From assembly GCF_002806995.1 (NCBI RefSeq), contig NZ_NIHE01000004.1, forward strand, positions 62,001 through 126,000: a stretch of 64,000 bases of DNA, in the 5' to 3' direction. This stretch comes from Confluentibacter lentus. GTDB lineage: Bacteria > Bacteroidota > Bacteroidia > Flavobacteriales > Flavobacteriaceae. This document shows, one piece after another, positions 7,926 through 17,526 of this stretch. The position numbers were made by a program, and so were the translations under genes. Position 1 is the first letter of the stretch. Each line of letters begins with the position of its first letter. The notes under the pieces are model-generated. The model ran no database searches, was not told the DNA's origin, and saw only the letters and a program-made list of their open reading frames with translations.

Positions 7926-10235
7926 ATGAAAATCAAAAACTTTCATCTTTCAGTAATTTCATTTACTAACCTGAAATTATACTTAAACTCAATAACAAAA
8001 TCGGGTCTCATTTTAATACTTTTTACTAACATTGGCTGCAATAAAGATAAAGATAGCCAGCATAAAAGTTGGAAGGATTATGGGGGTGGTCCCGATCAAT
8101 CTAAATATGTTGATTTAGATCAAATAGACAAAACGAATGTAAAGGATTTGGAAGTTGCTTGGTTTTATCCAACTGGTGATAACAAGATTTACCAGTTCAA
8201 TCCAATAATAGCGAACAATCGCATGTATGTTTTGGCAAAAAACAATTCACTTGTGGCTTTAAACGCCACCACTGGTGAGGAGATTTGGATTCATGCAAAT
8301 TTACCAGGAATTACTCGAAGAGGTATTAATTATTGGGAAAGTGAAGATGGGAAGGATAAAAGATTAATATTCCAAATAAATAGTTATTTACAGGCAATAG
8401 ATGCTACAACAGGAAAATCCATTCTCTCATTTGGTAAAAATGGATTGGTTGATTTGAGACAGGGATTAAATAGAGATCCAAATTCTTTCGCAAGGGTTCA
8501 ATCGGCTACACCAGGTAAAATTTTTGAAAATTTAATTTTAATGGGTTCTGCACCCGGCGAAGGCTATATGTCGCCACCAGGTTATTTGAGAGCATTTAAT
8601 GTAATTACGGGGAAGTTGGAATGGACATTTCATACCGTTCCCCAACCAGGAGAATATGGGTATGATACTTGGCCAAAGGATGCTTATAAATATATTGGCG
8701 GTGTTAATACATGGGGAGAGATTTCCATAGATGAGGAAAGAGGCATTGCTTATTACCCTTTAGGCTCACCAACTTACGATTACTATGGGGCAGACCGTAT
8801 TGGCAGTAATTTGTTTGGCAACTGTATTTTAGCATTAGATGCCAGAACAGGAAAAAGAATATGGCACTTTCAAACGGTGCATCATGATATATGGGATTAT
8901 GATTTAACTGCGGCTCCCCAACTAATTACAGTGAATCATGACGGTAAAAAAATTGATGCGGTTGCGGTTGCTTCCAAGAATGGGTTCATGTTTGTTTTTA
9001 ACAGGGTAACAGGAGAACCTTTATGGCCCATTGAAGAACGGCCCGTTCCACCAAGTAAAATTGCTGGTGAACAAGCATGGCCTACACAACCATTTCCAAC
9101 TGTGGTGCCACCTATTTCAAGACAAGAAATGAAAAAGGAAGATTTAAGCTTGGTATTTCTAAGTGATGAAGAACGAAAAGAATGGGAACAGAAATTGGAT
9201 AGTGCCGAAACAGGATTTTACACGCCACTTTCCAATAAAAACAGCACATTAGCGATTCCAGGTGCAGTGGGTGGGGTTAATTGGGGAATGACAGCTGCAA
9301 ATCCAGACAAAGGCATGGTATATGTAATTTCTATGAATTATCCGTCCTTTTATGAAAAATTGATGACTCTAGATGAAATACAAGAGAAAAACAACAGTAT
9401 GCGTGTTTCAAGAGGGAATTCTTTACTATATCAACAGAATTGTGCAACATGCCATGGGCAAAATAGGGAAGGTTTAGCAGGGCCTGCCCTTGTAAATCTT
9501 GGTCAAAGAATGAATATGAATGATTTTAAGCAAATTTTATTTTCTGGTCGAGGCGATATGCCATCATATGCTCATTTAAAAGTTGAAGAAGTGGAAGCGC
9601 TTTATGATTTTTTATCTGGTCTAAATCAGAATCCTTTTGCAGCGAATAACGATGAAACAGTATTGCCATCGGGTCCTGTTGTAGAAGTTGGTGGTGCTCC
9701 GGGTGGGTTAGAACAAAGAAAAGTGGAGAACGGCGGTGGACGATATGGCGCTCCGTATCCTGAAGGCGTTAAAATAGATCACGAACGTTTGTACATGTAT
9801 CAATGGGGGTTGGAATATCCTTACATTATTAATCCGCCTTGGTCTGAAATCATGGCATACGATTTAAATAAAGGAAAGCTTAAGTGGAAAAGACCGCTAG
9901 GTGAAGATCCTGTGGCCAATAAATTAGGATTTAAAAATACAGGGTTAATGAGAGCTCAAAGGAACGGAATGATTGTTACGTCTACTGGATTGATTTTTTC
10001 AACATCCAAGGATGGTAAAATTTATGCTTTTGATGCTGATAACGGTAAAGAATTATGGAGTTCAACATTACCAACTGGATCCGAAGGACTTCCGGCCATG
10101 TACGAAGAAAATAACAAGCAGTATTTAGTAATAACAGCTACAACACCTGTACGGGTTGGTAAAAATGGTGATGAAATCAATGAAGGTAATGAGCCTCAGG
10201 GAGGCTATGTTGTTTATGCACTGCCAAGTAAATAG
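7926..10235 (+). CDS. Lipoprotein PQQ-dependent dehydrogenase with inserted cytochrome c domain (copy 1)
   Basis: 769 residues. The N-terminal signal ends in the lipobox TNIGC (Cys38). The propeller opens WKDYGGGPDQSKYVDLDQID and has tryptophan-docking repeats (LVALNATTGEEIWIH; ILALDARTGKRIWHF) and the glucose-dehydrogenase-type block VHHDIWDYDLTAAPQLI. Near residues 490-585 a cytochrome c domain interrupts the propeller (CATCH at 506-510, distal Met in GRGDMPSY). The last blades then resume (IMAYDLNKGKLKWKRPL; KIYAFDADNGKELW). The enzyme should oxidise a sugar or alcohol outside the inner membrane and pass electrons to its own heme. It resembles the membrane glucose/quinate group, but the substrate is unknown. 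First gene of the + strand operon. Confidence 0.92.
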   Translation: MKIKNFHLSVISFTNLKLYLNSITKSGLILILFTNIGCNKDKDSQHKSWKDYGGGPDQSKYVDLDQIDKTNVKDLEVAWFYPTGDNKIYQFNPIIANNRMYVLAKNNSLVALNATTGEEIWIHANLPGITRRGINYWESEDGKDKRLIFQINSYLQAIDATTGKSILSFGKNGLVDLRQGLNRDPNSFARVQSATPGKIFENLILMGSAPGEGYMSPPGYLRAFNVITGKLEWTFHTVPQPGEYGYDTWPKDAYKYIGGVNTWGEISIDEERGIAYYPLGSPTYDYYGADRIGSNLFGNCILALDARTGKRIWHFQTVHHDIWDYDLTAAPQLITVNHDGKKIDAVAVASKNGFMFVFNRVTGEPLWPIEERPVPPSKIAGEQAWPTQPFPTVVPPISRQEMKKEDLSLVFLSDEERKEWEQKLDSAETGFYTPLSNKNSTLAIPGAVGGVNWGMTAANPDKGMVYVISMNYPSFYEKLMTLDEIQEKNNSMRVSRGNSLLYQQNCATCHGQNREGLAGPALVNLGQRMNMNDFKQILFSGRGDMPSYAHLKVEEVEALYDFLSGLNQNPFAANNDETVLPSGPVVEVGGAPGGLEQRKVENGGGRYGAPYPEGVKIDHERLYMYQWGLEYPYIINPPWSEIMAYDLNKGKLKWKRPLGEDPVANKLGFKNTGLMRAQRNGMIVTSTGLIFSTSKDGKIYAFDADNGKELWSSTLPTGSEGLPAMYEENNKQYLVITATTPVRVGKNGDEINEGNEPQGGYVVYALPSK

Positions 10236-10267
10236 GTTATAAATAAGTAAAATAATAGATTATTCAC

Positions 10268-12205
10268 ATGAAAACATTTGTAACCGTAATGGTATTTTTC
10301 TGGGCAGGATGTATCGGTTTTTCGCAGAATTATAAAGAATTACAAGATTTAAAAGCCATGGCATTTATACCGGATTATCTTTTTGAAGGTTCAAAACTAG
10401 ATAATTGGAAACCTATTGGTTCTGCTAAGTGGAGTGCAAATAATGGAAGTGTTATCGGAAAAATAAATGATGAAAACGAGTCTGGAATTCTAGTTTTTAG
10501 TGAGTCTTATCAAGATGTTGCATTTCAGGTCTCTACAAAAAGAAACAGTACGGTTGAGATAGGTCTTCTTTTTAGATTTGAGAAAAAGGATGATGGATTT
10601 AATGCCGTTTTATTGTCGGTTGACCCAACGGGAAATTTAGCATCATTTAATATTCGTTTTGATGCACAGGGTAATGAAGTTGAGCGTGAAAAGTTAGCAA
10701 GAGCTGGAGGTCTGAATTATCGGATAGCGCCACCTGTAAAGGAAACAACTAACCAAACTCAAACCAGAAGGCCTAATTCTACGCCACCTCCAGTACCAAG
10801 TGATCTTCCCGTTAAACAGCCCAATACAGAATTTGTAAACGGAGAATGGAACCAATTGGAAGCTTATGTGGATGTTAACACCATACGGGCTTTTATGAAC
10901 GATGGAAGGGAGGTTGGTGGAACTATGGGAGAAGAAAAAAATGAGGATGGCTATGGTCCTGTGGCTTTATTCATTAAAGGAAAAGGAGAGGTGCAATTTA
11001 AAAATATCATGTTAAAGGATGCGTCTATCAAAGAAACACCTCTTGAGATGGGTTCGGATAGATTTAAAATTCAACGGATAAGTGACATGTACTATTCTTG
11101 GGCAGTTGATGCTGCAGATTATAATAAAGATGGAAATATGGATGTAGTAGCAGGTCCCTATCTTTATTATGGCCCTGATTTTACAAAGCGAAGTGAAATA
11201 TTTCCAGCTATTGCTGCTAGTCCTTCACTAGAGTTTGCCTATAATCGAGTTCAGGACACTTACGATTTTAATAATGACGGTTGGCCCGACATCATTAGCA
11301 GTGCTTTTGCAACCACATTATATATTAACCCTAAAGGTGAGCATAGACGTTGGAAAAGTTATAACATTCTACCTGATGCTCGCGTAGGTGAGATAACAGC
11401 CTTAGTAGATATTGATAAAGATGGAAAACCAGAATTAATATATGGGGCAAATGGGCATGTGCGTTATGCAAAACCTAATGAAAATAACCCAACTGAAACA
11501 TGGATAGAATATAATGTTTCTGATCAAGGATATCATTTAGCCCATGGTATTGGAACGGGAGATATAAATGGTGATGGGAGGATCGATATTTTGAATCCAG
11601 CAGGATGGTGGGAACAGCCCGCAGTGTTAGATAGCACTAAAACTTGGAAATACCATCCAGTAGCATTTGGTAGATATGGAAAGAGATCTGGCGGAATTGG
11701 CGGAAGTATCATGGCAGTTTATGATGTCAATGGTAATGGGTTAAATGATGTGGTTACAAATTTAAACGTGCATGGTTTTGGTTTGGCTTGGTTTGAACAA
11801 AAAAGAAATGAGAATGGGGATATAAGTTTTGTTCAACACATGATAAGTGATGATTACCAATTTGATAATAATGGAGGTGTCACATTTTCTCAAGCCCATG
11901 GAGCCACATTTGCGGATATAGATGGTGATGGAATTAAAGATTATATAGTTGGTAAACGTTATTTTACGCATTTGGATAACTATTTAGACCCTGACCCTTA
12001 TGGGCCACCAGTATTGTATTGGTATAAAACGGTTAGAAACAAATCAGCTCCTGGAGGGGCAGAACTTATTCCGGAATTAATCCATAATCGTTCTGGTGTA
12101 GGTTCAGAAATTAACGCTGTTGATCTTGATAAAAATGGTACTCTAGATGTCATAACATCTACCAACAATGGTACTTTTATTTATTGGAATAACACTAAAG
12201 ACTAG
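10268..12205 (+). CDS. Secreted DUF1080-like plus FG-GAP/VCBS propeller protein
   Basis: 645 residues with a Sec signal (ending GCIGFSQ). Residues 35-255 form a concanavalin-like, DUF1080-type domain (FIPDYLFEGSKLDNWKPIG at the start, VQFKNIMLKDAS at the end), broken by a proline-rich loop near 165-190. Residues 265-640 hold about seven FG-GAP/VCBS repeats with calcium-loop patterns (DYNKDGNMDVV, DFNNDGWPDII, DIDKDGKPEL, DINGDGRIDIL, DVNGNGLNDVV, DIDGDGIKDYI, DLDKNGTLDVI), enough for a seven-bladed propeller. It follows the PQQ gene by 32 bases. DUF1080 domains include 3-keto-glycoside lyases or hydrolases, so a carbohydrate role is plausible; the propeller may bind substrate or partner proteins. 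Confidence 0.85.
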   Translation: MKTFVTVMVFFWAGCIGFSQNYKELQDLKAMAFIPDYLFEGSKLDNWKPIGSAKWSANNGSVIGKINDENESGILVFSESYQDVAFQVSTKRNSTVEIGLLFRFEKKDDGFNAVLLSVDPTGNLASFNIRFDAQGNEVEREKLARAGGLNYRIAPPVKETTNQTQTRRPNSTPPPVPSDLPVKQPNTEFVNGEWNQLEAYVDVNTIRAFMNDGREVGGTMGEEKNEDGYGPVALFIKGKGEVQFKNIMLKDASIKETPLEMGSDRFKIQRISDMYYSWAVDAADYNKDGNMDVVAGPYLYYGPDFTKRSEIFPAIAASPSLEFAYNRVQDTYDFNNDGWPDIISSAFATTLYINPKGEHRRWKSYNILPDARVGEITALVDIDKDGKPELIYGANGHVRYAKPNENNPTETWIEYNVSDQGYHLAHGIGTGDINGDGRIDILNPAGWWEQPAVLDSTKTWKYHPVAFGRYGKRSGGIGGSIMAVYDVNGNGLNDVVTNLNVHGFGLAWFEQKRNENGDISFVQHMISDDYQFDNNGGVTFSQAHGATFADIDGDGIKDYIVGKRYFTHLDNYLDPDPYGPPVLYWYKTVRNKSAPGGAELIPELIHNRSGVGSEINAVDLDKNGTLDVITSTNNGTFIYWNNTKD

Positions 12206-12364
12206 AATTATAGGTTTTTAATGGCTTGATTATTATATTGAAATACATTATGTTTAGCATTTGTCAACAATAATTATTAATTTAGAAAAATGCCAACATC
12301 CACATGTAACCAACTTATAGTATTGTTTTTTATAGTACCAGACTAAACTAAATATTAATTTAAA
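12206..12364. other. 159-base gap inside the + strand operon
   Basis: AT-rich spacer with no hairpin followed by T residues. It is the longest gap in the operon and could hold a secondary promoter, but I see no clear boxes. Confidence 0.35.
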
Positions 12365-12814
12365 ATGAAACCAAAAATGTATCTTTATGTATTAATGTTA
12401 TTAATCGGCGTCGTGTTGGCAGTGCATCTGTCAATGAATTCGCAAGTAGGCTCTATTGTTAGCAACGCACAAATGGGTAACGCCATTTTTTGGTGTATTG
12501 GTGGAATCACCGCAATAATCATTGGGGCTACCAACTGGGACCCAGAAGTATTTGTTAGATTAAAGGAAGTCCCTGTTTGGTTACTGTTCGCAGGGGTCAT
12601 GGGGGCTGCATTGGTGTTTGGAATCGCATGGATTATCCCAAAGATAGGGGCAGCGCCAGCATTTGTAATAATGATAGCAGGTCAAGTGATTGCGGGAATG
12701 GTCATGTCTCATTACGGTTTGCTTGGCGCACCCGTAGAGCCAATTTCAACCACAAAAATTTTGGGAGCATTGCTGCTAATAGGTGGTGCAGGATTGGTTA
12801 CTTTTTCTAAATAA
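12365..12814 (+). CDS. Small DMT-type membrane protein, YdcZ/DUF606 family
   Basis: 149 residues with five hydrophobic helices. It has family hallmarks: AVHLSMNSQVGSIVSNAQMG near the start, FWCIGGITAIIIG, the charged VFVRLKEVPVWLLFAGVMGA, the helix AAPAFVIMIAGQVIAGMVMS, and KILGALLLIGGAGLVTF at the end. YdcZ proteins are half-size members of the drug/metabolite transporter superfamily and probably act as dimers. Placement eleven bases before a Tat-exported isomerase-like gene suggests transport of a pathway intermediate, which is inference. Confidence 0.85.
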   Translation: MKPKMYLYVLMLLIGVVLAVHLSMNSQVGSIVSNAQMGNAIFWCIGGITAIIIGATNWDPEVFVRLKEVPVWLLFAGVMGAALVFGIAWIIPKIGAAPAFVIMIAGQVIAGMVMSHYGLLGAPVEPISTTKILGALLLIGGAGLVTFSK

Positions 12815-12825
12815 AAATAAAAATT

Positions 12826-13767
12826 ATGAGTAAAGAGTTTGAATTTTCCAGAAGAGATTTTGTTAAAAAAACAAGTTTAGGGGGTTTGTCATTATTGGCT
12901 CTACCTACTTTGACCAGTATGGGGCTTTCTGAAGATTTTAAAAAGAAATTTGATATTGGTGCAACCTTTATTTTGTGGGGCTACGGTCCAGAGAATTTAG
13001 AACCCGCTTTGGCCGATTTGTCAAAGTTAGGATATCATTCTTTCGAAACCTTTGGTAATGTCATTCAGGATTATGACGAAAAACGTGGCGGTTTGGAAGC
13101 CCTTATTGATAAAGTTGGTATGCCAATAACATCTGCTTTTTGTATGACCGATGTTTTAGATCCATCCAAAAAAAAGGAAGAGCTTGAGAAGCTTATAAAA
13201 TGGTCTAAACTGCTGAAAAGAGCAGGAGGGAAAGTTGTAGAATATTGTCCGTCTAGCATCAATAGAAAGGACTATGATTACAAAGTGCATAAAAAATATA
13301 TGGTGGAATCCATGAACGACTATGCGAAAGCAGTGACCGACCTTGGTTTGGTATGTGCACTTCATCCACATACAGGTACACCTATTGAGACCGAAGAGGA
13401 AGTGTATTTTATCATGGAAAATGTAAACACGGAATATATGAAATTTGGACCCGATGTAGGGCAATTACAAAAAGGTGGTGCAGATCCAGTTAAAATATGT
13501 AACGATTTTATGTCGCTAATAGAACATGTGCATCTTAAAGATTATGAAGGTGGTGATAATGGTTATTTAGGTTATGCCCCGTTGGGTGAGGGTGAGGTTA
13601 ATATAAAGAAAATATTAAAGCAGTTAGAAAAGGAAAGACCAAGTATGGCTGGTGCTATTATGTTCGAGTTAGATTATGATAGGCGAGTCAAACCAATACA
13701 TACCACCTTTGAGGCTGCTGAAATCTCAAGAGATTACCTGAAAAAATTAGGTTATAAATTTAGTTGA
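12826..13767 (+). CDS. Tat-exported sugar isomerase/epimerase-like TIM-barrel protein
   Basis: 313 residues. The N-terminus SRRDFVKKTSLGGLSLLALP is a twin-arginine signal, so the folded enzyme should be exported. The rest is a xylose-isomerase-like TIM barrel: LADLSKLGYHSFETFGNVIQ, then LCALHPHTGTPIETEEE, KFGPDVGQLQKGG, HVHLKDYEGG and a closing FELDYDR. These carry the usual Glu/His/Asp metal ligands. Known members include inosose and ketose isomerases and, in gut Bacteroides, hydratases of 3-keto-glucals acting with DUF1080 proteins. A DUF1080-type domain is encoded two genes upstream, making that role possible here. Reaction not settled. Confidence 0.87.
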   Translation: MSKEFEFSRRDFVKKTSLGGLSLLALPTLTSMGLSEDFKKKFDIGATFILWGYGPENLEPALADLSKLGYHSFETFGNVIQDYDEKRGGLEALIDKVGMPITSAFCMTDVLDPSKKKEELEKLIKWSKLLKRAGGKVVEYCPSSINRKDYDYKVHKKYMVESMNDYAKAVTDLGLVCALHPHTGTPIETEEEVYFIMENVNTEYMKFGPDVGQLQKGGADPVKICNDFMSLIEHVHLKDYEGGDNGYLGYAPLGEGEVNIKKILKQLEKERPSMAGAIMFELDYDRRVKPIHTTFEAAEISRDYLKKLGYKFS

Positions 13768-13826
13768 AATTAATAAGTGATTGAATTTCAGTTTGTTGTT
13801 AGTTTCAAGTTAATAAGAAAAATTTA

Positions 13827-13857
13827 AAGGTTTCTAGATTCAACATTTAGAAACCTT
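13827..13857 (+). other. Stem-loop between the isomerase and aldehyde dehydrogenase genes
   Basis: AAGGTTTCTA and TAGAAACCTT form a perfect 10-base stem with an 11-base loop, in the 105-base gap inside the operon. No T-run follows (GTTAATTATT), so it is more likely an mRNA processing or stability element than a terminator. Confidence 0.6.
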
Positions 13858-13872
13858 GTTAATTATTATTTT

Positions 13873-15345
13873 ATGGATATATTAAAAAATTACATTGGAG
13901 GATCGTGGGTTAGTAGTAAAGAAAAAAAATCAATTGAAGTCATTGACCCTGCTTCACAAGAACTATTAGCAAAAGTTCCTTATGGCGAAAACACCATTTC
14001 AGATGTTCAAGAAGCAGTAAAAATAGCTTCAAAAGCCTATCAGGAATGGCGGGAAGTACCTGTCATGAGAAGGGTTCAGCCGCTTTATAAATTAAAGACC
14101 TTATTAGAAGAACATGCGGAAGACATTGCTAGAATAATCACTAAGGAATGTGGAAAAACGTTGAATGAATCAAGAGGTGAAATCCAGCGAGCTATAGAAA
14201 ATGTGGAGGTAGCTTGCGGAACGCCCATTTTAATGCAAAGTGAATTTTCAGAAAATATTGCATCTGGTATAGATGAGTTTATGATTCGTCAACCATTAGG
14301 AGTCTGTGCCTGTATTGCACCTTTCAACTTTCCGGGAATGATTCCATTTTGGTTTTTGCCGTACGCGATAGCTTGTGGTAATACATTTATTTTAAAGCCT
14401 TCAGAGAAAGTGCCATTAACCATGATGAAGGTATTTGAACTGTTGGATCAAATCGACTTGCCAAAAGGTGTTGTGAACTTAGTTCACGGAGGTAAAGAAT
14501 CTGTTGATGAATTATTAGAGAATAAGGAAGTAAAAGCTATAAGCTTTGTTGGTTCTACAAATATTGCCAAATATGTTTATTCCAAAGGTGCTGCTAATGG
14601 TAAAAGGGTTCAAGCGCAAGGTGGTGCAAAAAACCCTGTAGTTATATTACCTGATGCTGATTTAGATATGTCGGTAAAAATAATTATTGATAGTGTTTAT
14701 GGTTGTGCTGGTCAGCGCTGTTTGGCGGCTTCTAATATTATTACAGTTGGTGATAACGGTAAAATAAAGGAGGCACTCTACGAAACGGCTAAAGCCCGAA
14801 CAACAGGATATGGCCTTGATGAAAGTGTAGAAATGGGTCCTGTAATTACAAAGGATAGTCGGGATAGAATTTCACATTTAATAGACAAAGGTGTTAAAGA
14901 AGGCGCCAATCTATTATTAGATGGTAGAAACGCAAAAATCAGTGGTTTTGAAAATGGTAATTTTTTAAAACCAACCATATTACAAAACTTGCCTTTAAAT
15001 GGTGAAGTGATAAGAACTGAGATTTTTGGTCCGGTGATGAGTTTGATTGAGCTAAAATCGGTTGATGATGCCCTTGAGTTTATAAATAGTGGCCGTTACG
15101 GCAATATGGCTTGTTTATTTACGAGTAGTGGAGCTAATGCTAGAAAGTTTAGAAACCAAGCCAACGCTGGAAATATAGGCATCAATATTGGTGTTGCTGC
15201 ACCCATGGCTCAATTTCCTTTTAGTGGGTGGAATGAAAGTTTCTTTGGTGATTTACATGGACAAGGTCGCCATGCCATTGAATTTTTCACCCAAACAAAA
15301 GTGGTTATAGAAAGATGGCCAAAAGAATGGTCAAGAAAATTTTAA
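13873..15345 (+). CDS. mmsA: Aldehyde dehydrogenase, methylmalonate-semialdehyde dehydrogenase type
   Basis: 490 residues, no signal peptide, cytosolic. It shows the CoA-acylating (methyl)malonate-semialdehyde dehydrogenase pattern: NYIGGSWV at the start, [62 protein letters not shown] and [11 protein letters not shown] with the catalytic cysteine near residue 283. Standard NAD aldehyde dehydrogenases have a general-base glutamate (ELGGK) where this has QGGAKN, which is the MmsA form. It would turn malonate or methylmalonate semialdehyde into acetyl- or propionyl-CoA. In this setting another short aldehyde from sugar cleavage is also possible. Confidence 0.85.
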   Translation: MDILKNYIGGSWVSSKEKKSIEVIDPASQELLAKVPYGENTISDVQEAVKIASKAYQEWREVPVMRRVQPLYKLKTLLEEHAEDIARIITKECGKTLNESRGEIQRAIENVEVACGTPILMQSEFSENIASGIDEFMIRQPLGVCACIAPFNFPGMIPFWFLPYAIACGNTFILKPSEKVPLTMMKVFELLDQIDLPKGVVNLVHGGKESVDELLENKEVKAISFVGSTNIAKYVYSKGAANGKRVQAQGGAKNPVVILPDADLDMSVKIIIDSVYGCAGQRCLAASNIITVGDNGKIKEALYETAKARTTGYGLDESVEMGPVITKDSRDRISHLIDKGVKEGANLLLDGRNAKISGFENGNFLKPTILQNLPLNGEVIRTEIFGPVMSLIELKSVDDALEFINSGRYGNMACLFTSSGANARKFRNQANAGNIGINIGVAAPMAQFPFSGWNESFFGDLHGQGRHAIEFFTQTKVVIERWPKEWSRKF

Positions 15346-15368
15346 ATTAGGAAATATAATATTAAACT

Positions 15369-16397
15369 ATGACTAATTATAAAGATAATCCCTTACTTAA
15401 TTTTGAATTAAACCATTCAGATATAAAAACGATAGGGAAAGATTTACAAAGACCCGAGTGTATTTTGGCAGAACCTGACGGCTCACTTTGGGCCGCCGAT
15501 GCGAGAGGCGGAGTTATGAAAATCTTAAAAGATGGCTCCCAACAATTAATAACGCAAACCGGTTCCGATTTTTTTGGAGCAGCTAAAAGCGAAGCTACGC
15601 GATATTTAGAAGGAACCTTGCCCAATGGCTTGGCTTTTGCCGATAATGGTGATATTTTAATTTCGAATTTTGGTACCGATCGTTTGGAACGTATGACACG
15701 AACAGGGCATACCATCGTATTGGCCGACAAAATAGAAGGGGAAGAAATTGGCAAAGTGAATTTTGTTTTAAGGGATTCCAAAAATAGAATTTGGATAACC
15801 ATTTCTACCAAAACCAAAAATTGGATGCATGCCTTAAAACACGATCTTAAAGATGGTTATGTCGCCAGATATGAAAATGGTGCTTTTAGAATTATGGCCG
15901 ATGGATTTGGGTTTACCAATGAAATACGATTCGATAAAAACGAGGAATATTTATATATTGTAGAAACAACTGGCGGCTGTATTACAAGAATGCGGCTGAC
16001 TGAAAATGGTGATTTAGTTGATAGGGAAATTTTTGGTCCAACCAAATTAGGCAAAGGCGCATGGCCAGATGGCATTGCCTTTGATGCTTTTGGAAACCTT
16101 TGGGGAACCACCGTCTATTCAGATAAATTATTTGTTTTAACTCCTGAAGGCGATATGAAAACGCTCTTAGATGAAGGGGATCCCGCTAAGGTGGAAGCAC
16201 TTGAAAAGGCATTTTATAACAATAATGTGACTGAAGATGTGCTTTTCGCTACAGGTCAAGGCATTGCCCCATGGATGGCTAGTGTGACCTTTGGTGGCCC
16301 CGATTTACGAACGGTTTACATCGGTTCACTTAAAGGAAAAAATATACCGTATTTTAAATCTCCAGTACCTGGTTTACCCATGGTTCATTGGAAATAA
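15369..16397 (+). CDS. SMP-30/gluconolactonase-family lactonase, cytosolic
   Basis: 342 residues without signal peptide. The six-bladed SMP-30 propeller is visible: RPECILAEPDGSLWAADARG with the first metal glutamate, LPNGLAFADNGDILISNFGT, FTNEIRFDKNEEYLYIVETT and AWPDGIAFDAFGNLWGTTVY, which supply the usual Glu/Asn/Asp ligands. Such enzymes open sugar lactones with a divalent metal. It lies 23 bases after mmsA and 22 before an alcohol dehydrogenase. Because the other two SMP-30 proteins of the island are exported, this one would act on a lactone made inside the cell by the neighbouring dehydrogenases. Confidence 0.88.
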   Translation: MTNYKDNPLLNFELNHSDIKTIGKDLQRPECILAEPDGSLWAADARGGVMKILKDGSQQLITQTGSDFFGAAKSEATRYLEGTLPNGLAFADNGDILISNFGTDRLERMTRTGHTIVLADKIEGEEIGKVNFVLRDSKNRIWITISTKTKNWMHALKHDLKDGYVARYENGAFRIMADGFGFTNEIRFDKNEEYLYIVETTGGCITRMRLTENGDLVDREIFGPTKLGKGAWPDGIAFDAFGNLWGTTVYSDKLFVLTPEGDMKTLLDEGDPAKVEALEKAFYNNNVTEDVLFATGQGIAPWMASVTFGGPDLRTVYIGSLKGKNIPYFKSPVPGLPMVHWK

Positions 16398-16419
16398 TTA
16401 TTAAATAATAAAAAAAAGA

Positions 16420-17496
16420 ATGATGCAATTACCAAAAGAAATGGAGGCTCTTGTTTTAAAAGGAGTTAGGGAGTTTTCAATAGAAACGGTCCCCGTTCCA
16501 GTTCCTGATGCAGATGAGGTTATTTGTAAAGTGGACACGACGTTTATTTGTGGCACAGACCCACACATTATTAATGGCGATTTCCCTAATTTTTGGCCAA
16601 CTGGTTATCCTTTTATTCCCGGACACGAATGGTCTGGAACTATTGTGCAAACAGGAAAAAGAGCTTCACAATTAGGTTGGAATGAAGGCGATAGAGTATG
16701 TGGCATTTCCCATTGTGGCTGTGGCTATTGTGAGATGTGTTTAAAGGGAAGATATAATATCTGCTTAAATTATGGCAATGAAGACAAAGGGCACAGACAG
16801 TATGGACATTATACACCAGGTGCCTATGCACAATACATGCGTTCTTCAGTAAAAAGTATTTTCAAAATTCCTGATGATATGTCGCTTGAATATGCTGCAT
16901 GTGTCGATCCACTAAGCATCGCTTTATATACTGTAAAAAGATCCAGAATGCAGCCGGGTGACGATATTCTCATCTTAGGAACTGGGCCACAAGGTTTAAT
17001 GGCCATTTTATGTGCTAAAGCTATGGGAGCAGGAAGAATATTTGCTGCAGGAAGTGGAGAAAGACTTGTAAAAGCTGAAGAATTAGGAGCTATCCCCATT
17101 GATTATAGGGTAGAAGATGTTGTAGAGAAAATAAAGAATTTAACCAATGGAAGAGGTGTTCCCGCTGTTTTGGAATGTGCAGGAACTTCTAAATCAATTA
17201 CCCAAGCTTGTTTAGCTGTGGCTAAGGGAGGTGTTGTATCAGTTATTGGTATTCCGCATTCAGACCCTTCGCTTCCATTAAAAAGAATTGTTTTGGAGGA
17301 AGTTGAGATTATTGGCAACAGGGCCAATCCCAATACGGCGCAACCGACCATTGAATTGCTCCAAAATAAAAGAATCGATTTAACGCCCTTAATGACACAT
17401 CGGTTTGCCTTAAAGGATTTTGACAAGGCCTTGGATATTTTTGAGAAAAGAGAAGATGGCGCTATTAAAGTGGCAACAAAACCAAATGGGTTATAA
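16420..17496 (+). CDS. Zinc-dependent medium-chain alcohol dehydrogenase
   Basis: 358 residues of the MDR family. The catalytic zinc site is marked by TTFICGTDPHI and IPGHEWSG; the structural zinc by the four cysteines of CGCGYCEMCLKGRYNIC. The NAD Rossmann motif is LILGTGPQGLMAILCAKAMG. Close families are threonine, sorbitol and sugar-acid dehydrogenases. It is cytosolic and followed after 30 bases by an SDR, so the two probably act on successive or alternative hydroxyls of the same intermediate. Starts at a double ATG (16420/16423). Confidence 0.9.
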   Translation: MMQLPKEMEALVLKGVREFSIETVPVPVPDADEVICKVDTTFICGTDPHIINGDFPNFWPTGYPFIPGHEWSGTIVQTGKRASQLGWNEGDRVCGISHCGCGYCEMCLKGRYNICLNYGNEDKGHRQYGHYTPGAYAQYMRSSVKSIFKIPDDMSLEYAACVDPLSIALYTVKRSRMQPGDDILILGTGPQGLMAILCAKAMGAGRIFAAGSGERLVKAEELGAIPIDYRVEDVVEKIKNLTNGRGVPAVLECAGTSKSITQACLAVAKGGVVSVIGIPHSDPSLPLKRIVLEEVEIIGNRANPNTAQPTIELLQNKRIDLTPLMTHRFALKDFDKALDIFEKREDGAIKVATKPNGL

Positions 17497-17526
17497 TAAG
17501 AATAAAACTATTAAACTAAACTAATT

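Noticed and set aside
13827-13857. Stem-loop as a transcription terminator splitting the + operon
   Set aside because: No T-run follows, and the downstream genes have no visible promoter of their own.
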